Shown: positions 47,343 to 56,394, numbered from the stretch's first letter. The stretch is 64,000 nucleotides of DNA from P52-10 sp041397365 (GCA_041397365.1 JAWKWT010000004.1:1-64000); one strand, 5' to 3'. Notes: generated by a model not told the origin, from the letters alone. Numbers and translations: made by a program.

Positions 47343-48317
47343 ATGAGGCGAGCGGCGATTTCGGCGGCAATCCTGACGGCCGTCTTGAGCAGCACCGGAC
47401 TGGCGCAAACGCAGGACTATCCGTCGAGACCCCTCACCTACATCGTGCCGTTCCCGCCAGGCGGCGTCACCGACAACGGCGCGCGCACCATCGCCAAGGT
47501 GCTGTCCGAGAAGATCGGACAAACCGTCATCGTCGAAAACAAGCCAGGCGCGGGCGGCATCGTCGGCGCGGAATACGTCGCGCAATCCAAGCCCGACGGC
47601 TACACTTTCATGTATACCGCGGCCGGCCCCGTCGGCGCGTATGCCTATCGTTACAAGAAGCTGTCGTTCGATCCGTTCACGGCGTTCATCCCCGTCCACG
47701 GCATGGCGTTCTCGCCGATGATCGCGGTGGTCTCCGGCAAATCGCAGTTCAAGACGTTCAAGGACGTGATCGACTACGCGAAAAAAAATCCGGAAGGCGT
47801 CAACTATTATTCGACCGGCCCCGGATCGTCGAACCATCTCGTATCCGAGCTGCTTCAGCAGACGGGCGGCTTCAAGATGACCCAGGTCCCCTACAAGGGC
47901 TCCGCGCCGGCGATGACGGACCTGCTGGCGGGCACCATCCAGATCGTCTGGGAATATCCGGTGGTGCTGAAACCGCATCTCGACGCCGGCACGCTGCGGG
48001 CGATCGGAATCACCAGCGAGCAGCGGATGCCGCTGCTTCCCAACATTCCGACATTCGTCGAGCAGGGCTATCCCGATGCCGTCTTCACCGGCTGGTCGAT
48101 CATCTCGGTGCCGGCCGGAACGCCTCAACCGATTGTCGACAAGCTCGCGAAAGCGTATAGCGCGACACTCGCGGATCCCTCGATCATCAAATATTTCGAC
48201 GATCAGGGCGCAGGCATTTTGCAGGGCTATTCCGGCGAGAAACTGCGCAAATTCATCGACGCCGAAAACGTGAAGTACAAGAACCTGATGGAACGGGCCG
48301 GCGTCCAGCCTGAATGA
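47343..48317 (+). CDS. Bug-family TTT receptor 3
   Basis: 324 residues. Signal peptide RRAAISAAILTAVLSSTGLA. Family marks: SRPLTYIVPFPPGGVTDNGA, TIAKVLSEKIGQTVIVENKP, AEYVAQSKPDGYTFMYTAAG, NYYSTGPGSSNHLVSELLQQ and MTQVPYKGSAPAMTDLLAGT. GGGAGG lies six bases upstream. It is 44 bases before receptor 4 with no terminator, so the two are likely co-transcribed. ACGTTCC in the leader resembles a motif upstream of receptor 5. Confidence 0.95.
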   Translation: MRRAAISAAILTAVLSSTGLAQTQDYPSRPLTYIVPFPPGGVTDNGARTIAKVLSEKIGQTVIVENKPGAGGIVGAEYVAQSKPDGYTFMYTAAGPVGAYAYRYKKLSFDPFTAFIPVHGMAFSPMIAVVSGKSQFKTFKDVIDYAKKNPEGVNYYSTGPGSSNHLVSELLQQTGGFKMTQVPYKGSAPAMTDLLAGTIQIVWEYPVVLKPHLDAGTLRAIGITSEQRMPLLPNIPTFVEQGYPDAVFTGWSIISVPAGTPQPIVDKLAKAYSATLADPSIIKYFDDQGAGILQGYSGEKLRKFIDAENVKYKNLMERAGVQPE

Positions 48318-48361
48318 CCGCGAATCTTCCAAAATCAGAAAAAGAAACGAGGACAAGCAGA

Positions 48362-49351
48362 ATGAAAATCGTATCCGCCTTCGCGACAGCCCTTGTCGCA
48401 CTGGCCTCCGTGACCTGCGCCAGCATGACAGCGGCGATGGCGCAATCCGACTATCCCAACAAGCCGATCACATGGGTCGTGCCGTTCACGCCGGGCGGCC
48501 AGGCCGACAATTCGGCCCGCCTGCTCGCGAAGGTTTTCAGTGAAAAGATCGGCCAGCAGGTCATCATCGACAACCGGCCCGGCGCCGGCGGCATCATCGG
48601 CGCGGAAATGGTGATGGCAGCCAAGCCCGACGGCTACACCATCTTCTACGGCTCCTCCGGGCCGATGGGCGTGCTGCCGCAGCTCCACAAGAACATCTCC
48701 TACGATCCGGTAAAGAATTTCGAGCCGATCGTGGCGATGGCGGTATCGCCGCTGGTGCTGCTGCTGCCGCCCGGCAAGCCGTACAAGACCTTCCAGGAGT
48801 TCGTCGACTACGCGAAGAAAAATCCGGGCAAGCTGACTTTCTCGTCGGTCGGCATCGGCAGCACGCATCATCTCGGCGGCGAGCTGCTTGCGCTCTCGGT
48901 CGGCACCAAGATGATCCACGTTCCCTACAAGGGCTCCGCGCCCGCGGTGATCGACCTGCTGGCCGGACGCATCGACATCGCCTTCGACAATTACGCTCCG
49001 GTGAAACCGCATATCGACGCCGGCAAGCTGACGCCGGTCGCGGTCGCCGCGGCAAAACGGCTGGTCTCGCTGCCGAACGTTCCGACGCTTGGCGAACTCG
49101 GCTATCCGGACGTGTTGATGGCATCATGGTCGAGCTTCGCGGCTCCGCTGCATACGCCGAAGCCGATTCTGGAGAAGATCGCCAAGGCGACGGTCGAAGC
49201 TCTCGCCGATCCGGGCGTAACCAAATATTATAACGACTCCGGCTCGACCATCCTCGACAACGTGACGCTCGACAAGGCGCGGGAGTTCTACATCAGCGAA
49301 GGCAAGAAGTTTAAGCAGCTGATCGAGAAATCGGGCGCGACAGCCGAATAG
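48362..49351 (+). CDS. Bug-family TTT receptor 4
   Basis: 329 residues from the ATG at 48362, preceded by GAGGAC. Signal peptide IVSAFATALVALASVTCASM to AMAQ. The first loop is GGQADNSARLLAKVFSEKIG, with Gln-Ala replacing the Val-Thr of its neighbours; FSSVGIGSTHHLGGELLALS and MIHVPYKGSAPAVIDLLAGR follow. The change in the first loop may alter ligand preference (inference). It is the second gene of the receptor 3-4 pair and has a GC-rich terminator. Confidence 0.95.
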   Translation: MKIVSAFATALVALASVTCASMTAAMAQSDYPNKPITWVVPFTPGGQADNSARLLAKVFSEKIGQQVIIDNRPGAGGIIGAEMVMAAKPDGYTIFYGSSGPMGVLPQLHKNISYDPVKNFEPIVAMAVSPLVLLLPPGKPYKTFQEFVDYAKKNPGKLTFSSVGIGSTHHLGGELLALSVGTKMIHVPYKGSAPAVIDLLAGRIDIAFDNYAPVKPHIDAGKLTPVAVAAAKRLVSLPNVPTLGELGYPDVLMASWSSFAAPLHTPKPILEKIAKATVEALADPGVTKYYNDSGSTILDNVTLDKAREFYISEGKKFKQLIEKSGATAE

Positions 49352-49380
49352 CCGACGAGAGTCACCCGCCTGCACGATAC

Positions 49381-49417
49381 GGCCCGCCCGCGATTGCCGC
49401 CGGCGGGCCGCCGCTTT
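49381..49417 (+). terminator. terminator after Bug receptor 4
   Basis: Arms GGCCCGCC and GGCGGGCC (49402-49409) with a 13-base loop, then CCGCTTTTAT. Confidence 0.75.
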
Positions 49418-49508
49418 TATAATGCGATCCGTATAGTCTATACTGCTCCGGTCGCAGGCTATTTGCCCAAGACTGGAAACGTTCCCACGAAAAGTCAGGA
49501 TATTGAAA

Positions 49509-50477
49509 ATGCTGCTCAAGGCTCTGTCAGGTGCCCTGCTCTCGTCGCTGCTGGTCTCAGTGGCGGCGGCTCAGGATTTCCCCAATCGGCCGGTCACCTG
49601 GGTCGTCCCCTACACGCCGGGCGGTGTCACGGACACCGGCGCGCGCGTGGTGGCGAAGGCGTTCTCCGAAACGCTCGGTCAGCAGGTCATCGTCGAAAAC
49701 CGCGGCGGCGCGGGCGGCATCGTCGGGACCGAATATGTCGCGCAGTCGAAGCCCGACGGCTACACGGTTCTTTACGGCTCCTCCGGGCCGATGGCGACCA
49801 ACCCATATCTGTACAAGCGGGTCACCTATAATCCGATGACGTCGTTCTCGCTGATCCATACGATGTCGGAATCGCCGCTCATCATGGTCGTGAACGCCAA
49901 CGCCCCCTACAAGACGGTCAAGGAGTTCGTCGACTACGCGAAGAAGAATCCGGGCAAGATCAATATGGGATCCGCCGGTGCCGGAACGACGACGCATCTC
50001 GTCGGCGAACTGCTTCAGAAGGAAGCCGACATCAAGCTCACCCACATCCCCTACAAGGGCTCCTCGCCCGAAATGGTCGATCTGCTCGCCGGCGTACTGA
50101 ACGTGTCGTTCGACTATTCGGTCGTGGTCAAACCGCTGATAGAGGCCGGCAAGCTGCGCCCGCTCGCCGTGACCAGCGCGGAGCGGATGAAGAATTTCCC
50201 GGACGTGCCGACCCTGAAGGAGGCTGGCTATCCGGGCGCCGTGCTATCGGGATGGTCGACGCTCGTCGCGGCCGCGAACACGCCGCAGCCGATCGTCGAC
50301 AAACTCGCCAAGGCTTTCGGCGAAGCGCTGAAGAAGCCTGAAGTCGTCACCTATTTCGAAAGCAACGGCTCGTCCGTCATGCCGCCGCTCACCGGCGACA
50401 AGCTGATGAAGTTCATGGTCGACGAGAACGCGAAGTTCAAATCGCTGGTCGAGAAGTCCGGCGCCACCGCCGAATAA
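49509..50477 (+). CDS. Bug-family TTT receptor 5
   Basis: 322 residues. The ATG at 49509 is favoured over the in-frame TTG two codons upstream because AGGA is at the right distance. Signal peptide LLKALSGALLSSLLVSVAAA. Motifs: RPVTWVVPYTPGGVTDTGAR, IVENRGGAGGIVGTEYVAQS, NMGSAGAGTTTHLVGELLQK and LTHIPYKGSSPEMVDLLAGV. The near-palindrome TGGAAACGTTCCCA (49474-49487) lies just upstream. A 13-bp terminator follows. Confidence 0.95.
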   Translation: MLLKALSGALLSSLLVSVAAAQDFPNRPVTWVVPYTPGGVTDTGARVVAKAFSETLGQQVIVENRGGAGGIVGTEYVAQSKPDGYTVLYGSSGPMATNPYLYKRVTYNPMTSFSLIHTMSESPLIMVVNANAPYKTVKEFVDYAKKNPGKINMGSAGAGTTTHLVGELLQKEADIKLTHIPYKGSSPEMVDLLAGVLNVSFDYSVVVKPLIEAGKLRPLAVTSAERMKNFPDVPTLKEAGYPGAVLSGWSTLVAAANTPQPIVDKLAKAFGEALKKPEVVTYFESNGSSVMPPLTGDKLMKFMVDENAKFKSLVEKSGATAE

Positions 50478-50488
50478 CTCATTCGACC

Positions 50489-50520
50489 GTCGGGACGGCG
50501 GATCATTCCGCCGTCCCGAC
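50489..50520 (+). terminator. terminator after Bug receptor 5
   Basis: A 13-bp perfect stem, GTCGGGACGGCGG with its complement, and a six-base loop, 11 bases after the stop. Confidence 0.8.
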
Positions 50521-50599
50521 TTAGGATCGAGATAGATCACCGCGAAACAATCTTCGCCGGGTCGGAGTTTCGAAACTATCCCGCCTCGCGACAAAATTT

Positions 50600-50626
50600 C
50601 CGTTGCGGAACCGTGTCCCGCAACGG
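50600..50626 (+). promoter_or_regulatory. hairpin in the leader of Bug receptor 6
   Basis: CCGTTGCGG and CCGCAACGG pair around a nine-base loop, 80 bases upstream of the start. The overlapping TTCC-GTTGC-GGAA could also be a protein-binding site. Confidence 0.4.
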
Positions 50627-50705
50627 CAGAATGCGGAACGCCTGTTTCAGGGCCAACGACAATAAAACCAATACGGCCACGTCATGAGGGCCACAGGGAG
50701 GGATA

Positions 50706-51686
50706 ATGAATCGCCGGACTATTTTTGCGTCTGTTTTCGCCGCCGTCCTCGCATCCACGGGCGCTTATGCGCAGGGAGCCGCGGACAACTATCCGAACCG
50801 GCCGATCACATGGGTCGTGCCGTTTGGCGCAGGCGGCGTCACCGACAACTCCGCACGCTTCATTGCCAAGGTTCTGTCCGAGAAGATCGGCCAGTCGGTG
50901 ATCGTCGAGAACAAGCCCGGCGCGGGCGGCATCGTCGGCGCCGAATACGTCGCGCAGGCCAAGCCCGACGGCTACACCATGATCTACGGCTCCTCAGGCC
51001 CGATGGCGACGTTCGAATCGCTCTACAAGAAACTGTCCTTCTCGCCGCTGAAATCGTTCGTGCCCGTCAACGGCATGGCCGACTCATCGCTGCTGCTCGT
51101 CGCCAATGCCTCGAAACCCTACAAGACGGTCGAAGAGTTCATCGCCTATCTGAAAAAGAATCCCGGCAAGGTGAATTACGGCTCCTCCGGCGCCGGTACG
51201 GCCCCGCATCTGATCGGCGAGATGTTCCAGATCGCGACCGGCACGAAGATGACCCATGTGCCTTACAAGGCGTCCGCGAATCTCTATTCGGACCTGCTCG
51301 CCGGCACGATCGACGTGATCTTCGACTACACGGTCGCCATGCGGCCGCACATCGAATCCGGCAAGGTGGTCCCGCTCGGCATTTCGCGCGAAGATCGCCT
51401 CAAGAGTTTTCCGAATGTGCCCACATTCAAGGAGCGCGGCCTGGACGTCATCCTGACCGCATGGTCTTCGATCGCGATGCCGATCGGCACGCCGCCGGAA
51501 ATCGTCAACAAGATGTCTGCCGCCTTCCAGGCAACGATGCGCGATCCTGCGGTGATCAAATACTGCGAGGAGAACGATTTCGGGGATCTCGGCACTCTGG
51601 GCCCGGAAAAGATCAAGGCCTTCTACATCAGCGAGGCCAAGAAATTTAAGACGCTCGTCGACAAGGCCGGTGTCCGCCTCGACTAG
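50706..51686 (+). CDS. Bug-family TTT receptor 6
   Basis: 326 residues; AGGGAGG lies five bases upstream. Signal peptide RRTIFASVFAAVLASTGAYA. Motifs: RPITWVVPFGAGGVTDNSAR, IVENKPGAGGIVGAEYVAQA, NYGSSGAGTAPHLIGEMFQI and MTHVPYKASANLYSDLLAGT. The segment KASANLYSD replaces the KGSAPAxTD of receptors 2-5, a change shared in part with receptor 7 (KAGASQTAD). I found no strong terminator directly behind it. Confidence 0.95.
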   Translation: MNRRTIFASVFAAVLASTGAYAQGAADNYPNRPITWVVPFGAGGVTDNSARFIAKVLSEKIGQSVIVENKPGAGGIVGAEYVAQAKPDGYTMIYGSSGPMATFESLYKKLSFSPLKSFVPVNGMADSSLLLVANASKPYKTVEEFIAYLKKNPGKVNYGSSGAGTAPHLIGEMFQIATGTKMTHVPYKASANLYSDLLAGTIDVIFDYTVAMRPHIESGKVVPLGISREDRLKSFPNVPTFKERGLDVILTAWSSIAMPIGTPPEIVNKMSAAFQATMRDPAVIKYCEENDFGDLGTLGPEKIKAFYISEAKKFKTLVDKAGVRLD

Positions 51687-51778
51687 AAACCTCATTATTC
51701 ACGCCGGATCGGACCCGACGTTTTCTCTTCTGCTTAACGATCCCTCGGAGCACATGCCCGAGGCCACACCGCCCCGAA

Positions 51779-51849
51779 AACACACTGTCGACAACACACT
51801 GTGTCTCGACAACACACTGTCCCGAAAAGCGGCTCCCGCTTTTCGGGAT
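51779..51849. repeat. triple AACACACTGT repeat followed by a 12-bp hairpin
   Basis: AACACACTGT occurs at 51779, 51793 and 51811; the last two are inside 14-bp copies of CGACAACACACTGT. Next, CCCGAAAAGCGG at 51821 pairs with its exact complement at 51836-51847. The hairpin resembles a degenerate copy of the dispersed repeat at 30655. Confidence 0.6.
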
Positions 51850-51903
51850 CACGTTCCAGCCGTTCACGTGACGCGACGCGCGACGCCATCGTCGGCCGAT
51901 CTG

Positions 51904-51932
51904 TTTCCGTACCGATTCCTTTCCGTACCGAT
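51904..51932. repeat. 13-bp direct repeat upstream of Bug receptor 7
   Basis: TTTCCGTACCGAT occurs at 51904-51916 and 51920-51932, with three bases between, 27 bases before the start codon. Confidence 0.6.
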
Positions 51933-51958
51933 CTGATTCTGCACAGAGGAGAAGTGAA

Positions 51959-52935
51959 ATGAGATTCCTCCCCAGACTGGCGGCCACCCTGCTGGCGATC
52001 ATGCTTCCCGCTTCGGCAGCACTGGCACAAAATTATCCGGACCGGCCGCTCACCTGGGTCGTGCCGTTCGGAGCCGGCACGGTCACGGACAACAGCGCGC
52101 GCGTCATCGCCAAAGTGCTCGGCGACAAGCTCGGCCAGCCCGTTCTTGTCGAGAACAAGCCCGGCGCAGGCGGCATCGTCGGCACCGAATATGTGATGAA
52201 TGCGAAGCCCGATGGCTACACGTTCCTCTACGGCTCGTCAGGTCCGATGGCGACCTATTCGTCGCTCTACCGAAAACTTTCCTACGACCCGCTGAAATCG
52301 TTCACGCCCGTTCACGCGATGATGGCGTCGCCTCTCATCATGGTCGTGAATGCTTCCAGTCCATTCAAGACGGTGAAGGAGTTCGTCGACTACGACAAAA
52401 CGAGATCCGGACAAGCTGAATTTCGGCACGTCCGGCGCCGGCACCAGCCAGCACCTCACCGGCGAACTGTTACAGATGGCCGCAGGTTTCAAGATGACTC
52501 GCCAATTCCGTACAAGGCCGGCGCATCGCAGACAGCCGACCTGCTGGCGGGCAATATTCAGGTTATGTTCGACTATCCATCGGTCGTGAAACCCCAGATC
52601 GAGGCCGGGAAATTGCGGCCGCTCGGCATCACCACCGCGAAGCGGCTGAAAAACATGCCGAACCTTCCGACATTCGTCGAGCAGGGCTACCCGACTGTGA
52701 AATCAGCGCATGGGCGGTTCTCATGATGCCGGCGAATGCACCGTCCAACGTCGTGCAGAAGCTCTCCGACGCCTTTGTGGAGACCATGAAGGCCCCCTCG
52801 GTCATTGCCTATTTCGAGGCCAATGATTCCGTCTCTCTGGTCCATATCGGGCCGAAGGAAATGCCGGATTTCCTGAAAAGCGAGAGCGCAAAATTCAGGC
52901 AACTGGTTGAAAAATCAGGCGCGCGGGCTGACTGA
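51959..52935 (+). CDS. Bug-family TTT receptor 7 (several frameshifts)
   Basis: AGAGGAG precedes the ATG. Signal peptide RFLPRLAATLLAIMLPASAA. Through RPLTWVVPFGAGTVTDNSAR, ENKPGAGGIVGTEYVMNAKP and MVVNASSPFKTVKEFVDY it is a normal Bug protein. The frame breaks near 52397 (expected NPDKLNFGTSGAGTSQHLTG), returns near 52500 at IPYKAGASQTADLLAGN, and breaks again near 52699, where the C-terminal MMPANAPSNVVQKLSDAF is in another frame. Corrected length is about 325 residues. Sequence error or a recent pseudogene. Confidence 0.88.
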
Positions 52936-53002
52936 TTCAACCCGCCCGGACGGATGGCCGCAAGCTTGTGAGAACGTTTTAAATTCCAGTTTCGATGCGA
53001 CA

Positions 53003-53012
53003 GAAACGTTTC
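53003..53012. promoter_or_regulatory. GAAACGTTTC palindrome upstream of Bug receptor 8
   Basis: A perfect ten-base palindrome about 195 bases upstream of the start; it shares GAAACGTT with the site before receptor 5. Confidence 0.35.
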
Positions 53013-53206
53013 ACGCCGTCGGCGATCTCGTGTAAGGCTAACCGGCGCATTTGCGGATGTTCTGACATGGACCCACAATTCATATGCCGAGCAATAATGC
53101 GTCTTGCCCATCGCTGCGATGGTCTTTAGCGTGACTGTGAATTGAGCGTTAGCCCGCTCGCAAGAAACGGAATAATCGCTGCGTGAATGCAGCGACGGAG
53201 GAAATG

Positions 53207-54191
53207 ATGACGTTGCGTAATACGCTTGCAACCTGCGCCGCTGCGATCGCGCTTTTCGCGACCGCGCCCGGTCTGCAAGCGCAGGACTATCCCAACAAGC
53301 CGATCACATGGGTGGTCCCGTTCACACCGGGCGGCATCACCGACAGCGGAGCGCGGATCATCGCGAAGGCGCTGAGCGAGCGGATCGGACAGACCGTTCT
53401 TGTGGAAAACCGCCCTGGCGCGGGCGGCGTGGTCGGAACCGAATTCGTCGCCAAGTCCAGGCCCGACGGCTATACGATGGTCTACGGAACCGCGGGAACG
53501 ATCGCGACCAATCCGGTGCTGTACAAGACGATGTCTTTCGACACGCGCAAGGACCTGGTCGCCGTGCATGGCATGGGCGTTTCGCCGCCGGTGCTCGTGG
53601 CGAACCCCGACAAGCCGTACAAGACGGTCGCCGAGTTCATTGACTACGCGAAGAAGAACCCTGGAAAGGTGAATTTCGCCTCCGCCGGCGCCGGCACGAC
53701 GACGCACCTCGCCGGCGAGTTGTTCCAGCAGGTGACAGGCACCAAGCTCACGCACGTACCTTACAAAGGCTCGGCGCCGGCGCTGACCGACGTGATCGCC
53801 GGCGTGGCCGACGTCATTTTCGACTATCCTGTGACAATCATTCCGCTTGAGGCCGCCGGCAAGCTGCGCCCGCTCGCGACCATGACGCCCAAGCGTCTCG
53901 ACGTGCTGCCGAACGTGCCGACGATCGTCGAGGCCGGCTATCCCGATGGTGAGATCAGCTCGTGGTCGGGCATTTTCGTCGCCAAGGACACGCCGCCGCA
54001 GATCGTCGCCAAGCTTGGACAGGAATTCGGCCGCGCGCTGGAAGACCCGGCGGTGGCCAAGTATTTTGCCGACAACGGGCAGCTCCGCCTCACCGGGTGG
54101 ACAAAGGGAGAGAAATTCGACTCCCTTCATCGACAAGGAAATGGTGAAGTGGAAGAATCTGGTCGAAAGATCAGGCGCAAAGACGTTCTGA
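53207..54191 (+). CDS. Bug-family TTT receptor 8 (frameshift at the C-terminus)
   Basis: GGAGG precedes two adjacent ATGs (53204, 53207). Signal peptide LRNTLATCAAAIALFATAPG to LQAQ. Motifs: KPITWVVPFTPGGITDSGAR, VENRPGAGGVVGTEFVAKSR, NFASAGAGTTTHLAGELFQQ and LTHVPYKGSAPALTDVIAGV. An extra C in CCC near 54123 shifts the frame; correction gives FDSFIDKEMVKWKNLVERSG and a stop at 54191, about 327 residues. Last receptor before tctB, 104 bases away. Confidence 0.92.
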
Positions 54192-54295
54192 AGAAACAAG
54201 AATTCCGGTCAGCCATGGGACGGCGACCCGGAACAGGTTCAAGATCAATCGCCGCCCGTCACAGCGGGTCGCGGTCAGTTTGAGGAGTGGTCCAA

Positions 54296-54753
54296 ATGCT
54301 GATCCGAAATCAGCGCGCCTTTGCATCAGGCGTGCTCTTCTTAGTAGTCTCGAATTTTCTATTTCGTCACATGTCGTTCAACTATGCGACCGGCACCGCC
54401 GCGCGCATGGGAGCCCGGCTTCTTCCCGCGAATGGTATCCGTCCTTTTCGGCCTCATAGCGATCGGCGTGATCTTCAGCGCGATGTCGCCGCGGGCAAAG
54501 AGGGAAGACCTTGAGCGATGGGACATCAAGGGCCTGCTCTGGATCGCCGGATCGGTCGTCTTGTTCGCGGTGCTCCTGCCGACTTTCGGACTGATCGTCG
54601 CACTCTCGGCTCTCATCATCATCGCCAGTCTCGCCGGAATTCACGTGGCGGGGAGCGATCGTCAACACCATCGTGCTGAACATCTTCTGCGTCGGCGTCT
54701 TCATTTACGGGATCAACTTGCAGTTTCCCGTTTGGCCCATGTGGTTCCGGTAA
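54296..54753 (+). CDS. tctB: TctB-like small TTT membrane subunit (frameshifts)
   Basis: TctB is the small four-helix subunit of the tripartite tricarboxylate transporter. GAGGAG lies eight bases before MLIRNQRAFASGVLFLVVSN. The frame is lost near 54410, where ARMGPGFFPRMVSVLFGLIA is expected, continues through FSAMSPRAKREDLERWDIKG and LLWIAGSVVLFAVLLPTFGL, and changes again near 54640, ending NIFCVGVFIYGINLQFPVWP and a TAA at 54751. Corrected length is about 152 residues, normal for TctB. Confidence 0.88.
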
Positions 54754-54768
54754 GCGGGAGTTATACCA

Positions 54769-56268
54769 GTGGATCTTTTTAGCAATCTCGCCATCGGCTT
54801 TGGCACCGCCTTCAAACTCACCAACCTCGGCTATGCGTTCGTCGGCTGTCTGCTCGGAACGCTGATCGGCGTGCTGCCGGGCCTCGGCCCGCTCACCACG
54901 ATCGCCATGCTGCTGCCGATCACCTACGCGCTGTCGCCCGACGCCGCTCTCATCATGCTGGCCGGCATTTATTACGGCGCCCAGTATGGCGGCTCGACGA
55001 CCGCCATCGTCGTCAACCTGCCGGGTGAATCGTCCTCGGTCGTCACCACCATCGACGGCTACCAGATGGCGCGTCAGGGCCGTGCCGGCGTGGCGCTGTC
55101 GACGGCGGCGATCGGTTCGTTCTTCGCCGGCTGCGTGGCCACGCTGGCGATCGCCGCCCTCGCCGCCCCGCTGGCGTCCGTCGCATTGCAGTTCGGTCCG
55201 AAAGAATATTTCTCGCTGATGATCCTCGGCCTGCTGCTGGCGACCGTGCTGTCGAACGGACCGTTCATCGAGGGCGTCGGCATGATCCTGTTCGGGACCC
55301 TGCTCAGCCTCACGGGCACCGACGTGAACACAGGCACGCAGCGCTTCGCGTTCGACATTCCGCAATTGTTCGACGGGCTCGACTTCGTTCCGCTGGCGAT
55401 GGGTATTTTCGGCTTCGCCGAAATCGTCAAGAACCTCGAACCGCAGGACGAGCGGACGGTGATGACGCAGAAGATCACCAACATGTTCCCCACCAAGCAG
55501 GACTTCAAACGGATGATTCCCGCGATCCTGCGCGGCACGACGCTCGGCACCTGCCTCGGTATTCTGCCAGGCGGCGGCGCGGTGCTGTCGTCCTTCGCGG
55601 CCTATACGGTGGAGAAGAAGCTCTCCAAGCGTCCGGAAGAGTTCGGCCATGGCGCGATCGAGGGCGTGGCCGGTCCCGAATCCGCCAACAACGCCGGCGC
55701 GCAGACGTCGTTCATTCCGCTGCTGACGCTCGGTCTGCCATCCAACGTCGTGATGGCGCTGATGGTCGGCGCGATGACGATCCACAACATCCAGCCCGGT
55801 CCCCAGGTCATGACCAAGAACCCGGAGCTGTTCTGGGGCCTGATCGCCTCGATGTGGGTCGGCAACCTGATGCTGATCGTCCTCAACCTGCCGCTGGTCG
55901 GGCTGTGGGTGAAGCTGCTGACGATCCCCTATCGCTACCTCTATCCGGCGATCATGGTGTTCTGCTGCATCGGCGTCTACTCGCTGAAGAACGACACCTT
56001 CGAGGTCTATGAGGCGGCGGTGTTCTGTATCTTCGGCTACCTGCTCATCAAGCTGCAACTGCCGCCCGCGCCGATGCTTCTCGGCCTGGTGCTCGGGCCG
56101 CAGATTGAGGAAAACTTCCGACGGGCCATGCTGCTGTCCCGCGGCGACGCGACGGTGTTCGTCACCTCGCCGCTGTCCGGATCGCTGCTGGCTATCGCCG
56201 CGATCGCGATCATCCTGATCACGCTGCCGCAGATCAAGGCGACGCGAGAAGAAGCTCTCAAGGAGTAG
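54769..56268 (+). CDS. tctA: TctA large TTT membrane subunit
   Basis: The 12-helix transport channel of the tripartite tricarboxylate transporter, 499 residues from a GTG start. Diagnostic segments: GTLIGVLPGLGPLTTIAMLL, YYGAQYGGSTTAIVVNLPGE, GTCLGILPGGGAVLSSFAAY and GAIEGVAGPESANNAGAQTS. The last two are the second copy of the pseudo-repeat. It follows tctB by 15 bases. It is the only TctA in the window, so all eight upstream receptors would have to share it or use channels elsewhere. Confidence 0.96.
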   Translation: MDLFSNLAIGFGTAFKLTNLGYAFVGCLLGTLIGVLPGLGPLTTIAMLLPITYALSPDAALIMLAGIYYGAQYGGSTTAIVVNLPGESSSVVTTIDGYQMARQGRAGVALSTAAIGSFFAGCVATLAIAALAAPLASVALQFGPKEYFSLMILGLLLATVLSNGPFIEGVGMILFGTLLSLTGTDVNTGTQRFAFDIPQLFDGLDFVPLAMGIFGFAEIVKNLEPQDERTVMTQKITNMFPTKQDFKRMIPAILRGTTLGTCLGILPGGGAVLSSFAAYTVEKKLSKRPEEFGHGAIEGVAGPESANNAGAQTSFIPLLTLGLPSNVVMALMVGAMTIHNIQPGPQVMTKNPELFWGLIASMWVGNLMLIVLNLPLVGLWVKLLTIPYRYLYPAIMVFCCIGVYSLKNDTFEVYEAAVFCIFGYLLIKLQLPPAPMLLGLVLGPQIEENFRRAMLLSRGDATVFVTSPLSGSLLAIAAIAIILITLPQIKATREEALKE

Positions 56269-56280
56269 CGACGAACCAAC

Positions 56281-56312
56281 AAGCCCGTGTGCGCCGCCTT
56301 GCACACGGGCTT
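56281..56312 (+). terminator. hairpin after tctA
   Basis: AAGCCCGTGTGC pairs with GCACACGGGCTT around an eight-base loop, 12 bases after the stop. No T run follows. Confidence 0.7.
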
Positions 56313-56356
56313 CTGACATTCCGCGGCCCGACGGTTCGGGTCTCGATGTTCCAGAC

Positions 56357-56394
56357 ATAATCCCTCGGGCCTGTGCCCTGAGGGATTATTTTTT
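56357..56394 (+). terminator. Rho-independent terminator downstream of tctA
   Basis: ATAATCCCTCGGGC pairs with GCCCTGAGGGATTAT with one mismatch; six Ts follow. This probably ends the island's transcription. Confidence 0.85.

Noticed and set aside
51779..51849. CRISPR-like array
   Set aside because: Repeats are only 10-14 bp with 4-8 base spacing, three copies, and no cas genes. The 15-bp repeats at 56779 have no spacers at all.
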